Source: HGM04593 sp045588485 | GTDB taxonomy: Bacteria; Bacteroidota; Bacteroidia; Bacteroidales; Bacteroidaceae | Assembly: GCA_045588485.1 (NCBI GenBank) | Contig: JAZNEI010000058.1 | Coordinates: 1 to 14,605, forward strand | Length of the DNA: 14,605 nucleotides | Direction: 5' to 3' | Part shown: positions 14,043-14,605 of the stretch, piece by piece | Numbering within the stretch: position 1 is the stretch's first letter | Layout of the letters: each line of letters starts with the position of its first letter | Made by a program: the position numbers and the translations under genes | The notes under the pieces: generated by a model | Database searches by the model: none | Told to the model about the DNA's origin: nothing | What the model saw: the letters and a program-made list of their open reading frames with translations, nothing else

Positions 14043-14605
14043 TTACTTTACTGTAACTAATCCTTTTTCAAAAATTTCTCCATTATAAATCCAATATGGT
14101 GCGACTATCTTACATTCTTGTCCTGGTTGTATTTGAGTTAATTTGTTATACTTATTTGAGAACTCATCATTCCATATAAAATCTTTTTCTTCATTTGAGA
14201 GGATACCACATATTATAAGTATATCCATTATTTCTTGTGCTTTATCTTTATAGAGTGCTTCATCCCATGAGTTTCTATCTTTTTCGAAAGCATTATACCA
14301 TTTTTTAATATTTTCGGTACCCTTAATTTCAATTGTTTTTTCGATATTATTGAAGGTTATTCTTGCTAAAGGCAAATTGGGATTTATACTTATACTTCGT
14401 AAAGCATTCATGCTGCCAGAAAAATATCTCACAATTTGTTTTAATTCATATGAAATATGTTTTCTTACGTTCTCTTTGAGTTCTTTCTCTTTGAGTTCTT
14501 TCTCTTTGAGTTCTTTCTCTTTGAGTTCTTTCTCTTTGAGTTCTTTCTCTTTGAGTTCTTTCTCTTTGAGTTCTTTCTCTTTGAGTTCTTTCTCTTTGAG
14601 TTCTT
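14043..14605 (-). CDS. Unknown protein with charged pentapeptide repeats; 5' end beyond the window
   Basis: The reading frame is open from the stop at 14043 to the window edge, giving at least 186 codons. A GTG at 14432 could be taken as a start. However, the frame continues upstream without a stop, through a linker (NVRKHISYELKQI) into nine copies of Leu-Lys-Glu-Lys-Glu. The GTG is therefore almost certainly an internal valine, and the true start is outside the window. The repeat segment should be a highly charged helix. A five-residue period is not a heptad, so a single stable alpha-helix is as likely as a coiled coil. The C-terminal 130 residues look like a small folded domain with IEIKGTENIKKWYNAF, NEEKDFIWNDEF and a closing PYWIYNGEIFEKGLV, which I cannot assign. 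It leads the cassette with the HExxH gene. Very A+T-rich: 16 G or C in the 60 bases at 14161-14220. Confidence 0.75.
   Translation of the reverse strand, partial: ELKEKELKEKELKEKELKEKELKEKELKEKELKEKELKEKELKENVRKHISYELKQIVRYFSGSMNALRSISINPNLPLARITFNNIEKTIEIKGTENIKKWYNAFEKDRNSWDEALYKDKAQEIMDILIICGILSNEEKDFIWNDEFSNKYNKLTQIQPGQECKIVAPYWIYNGEIFEKGLVTVK
14471..14605. repeat. Nine perfect tandem copies of a 15-base unit, running to the window edge
   Basis: The unit TCTCTTTGAGTTCTT repeats nine times with no change, filling 135 bases exactly, and is still repeating at the last base. On the minus strand it reads CTC AAA GAG AAA GAA in the frame of the gene downstream, coding Leu-Lys-Glu-Lys-Glu. The unit length is a multiple of three, so gain or loss of copies keeps the frame and changes only the length of the helix. 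Absolute identity between copies points to recent expansion. The real copy number cannot be known from this window. Confidence 0.97.

Noticed and set aside
14471..14605. CRISPR array
   Set aside because: The 15-base units abut with no spacers and code in frame. This is a coding tandem repeat.

Overview
The window looks like a chromosomal segment from a member of the Bacteroidales (gut Bacteroidota). The order-level signs are an outer-membrane barrel protein with a CarboxypepD_reg-like N-terminal domain, a GH20/discoidin-type lipoprotein, an M13 lipoprotein peptidase, a BspA-like leucine-rich repeat protein, weak or absent Shine-Dalgarno sequences, and promoters that fit the Bacteroidota pattern (TTG or TTTG, about 20 bases, TAnnTTTG). 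I cannot name a genus from sequence alone. I see no rRNA, tRNA, CRISPR array, transposase or integrase.

Layout. Bases 1-423 are non-coding and repetitive: a long imperfect inverted repeat (3-92), then two tandem copies of an 85-base unit (157-325), each carrying two hairpins. Next come two minus-strand genes, an HAD phosphatase (1448-2086) and a class I mannose-6-phosphate isomerase (424-1386). A plus-strand outer-membrane barrel protein (2219-4495) diverges from them and ends in a perfect 22-base-arm bidirectional terminator. Converging on that terminator is a tight four-gene minus-strand run, in transcription order: ABC-F ATPase (9578-11515), M13 lipoprotein peptidase (7547-9571), MetA-family homoserine O-acyltransferase (6627-7502) and GH20 beta-N-acetylhexosaminidase lipoprotein (4556-6598). 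A plus-strand leucine-rich repeat protein (11626-12585) diverges from the ABC-F gene and runs into a second perfect bidirectional terminator (23-base arms).

Beyond that terminator (12748 to the end) the sequence is visibly richer in A+T. It holds a compact minus-strand cassette of three unfamiliar genes: a protein with a charged pentapeptide-repeat segment that runs off the window edge, a 308-residue protein with an HExxH zinc-peptidase motif, and a 112-residue partner 4 bases downstream. This is the accessory part of the window and the most likely place for undescribed biology. An effector plus immunity or accessory protein is one reading, but it is inference only.

How the genes fit together. 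The core part is housekeeping and surface functions: sugar-phosphate isomerisation, phosphatase, methionine entry (the MetA acyl-donor residue points to acetyl-CoA rather than succinyl-CoA), ribosome-associated ABC-F, and two surface lipoproteins able to act on glycans and peptides. I see no single pathway linking the four-gene run. Its close spacing, and a good promoter just upstream of a TTG start for the ABC-F gene, suggest co-transcription.
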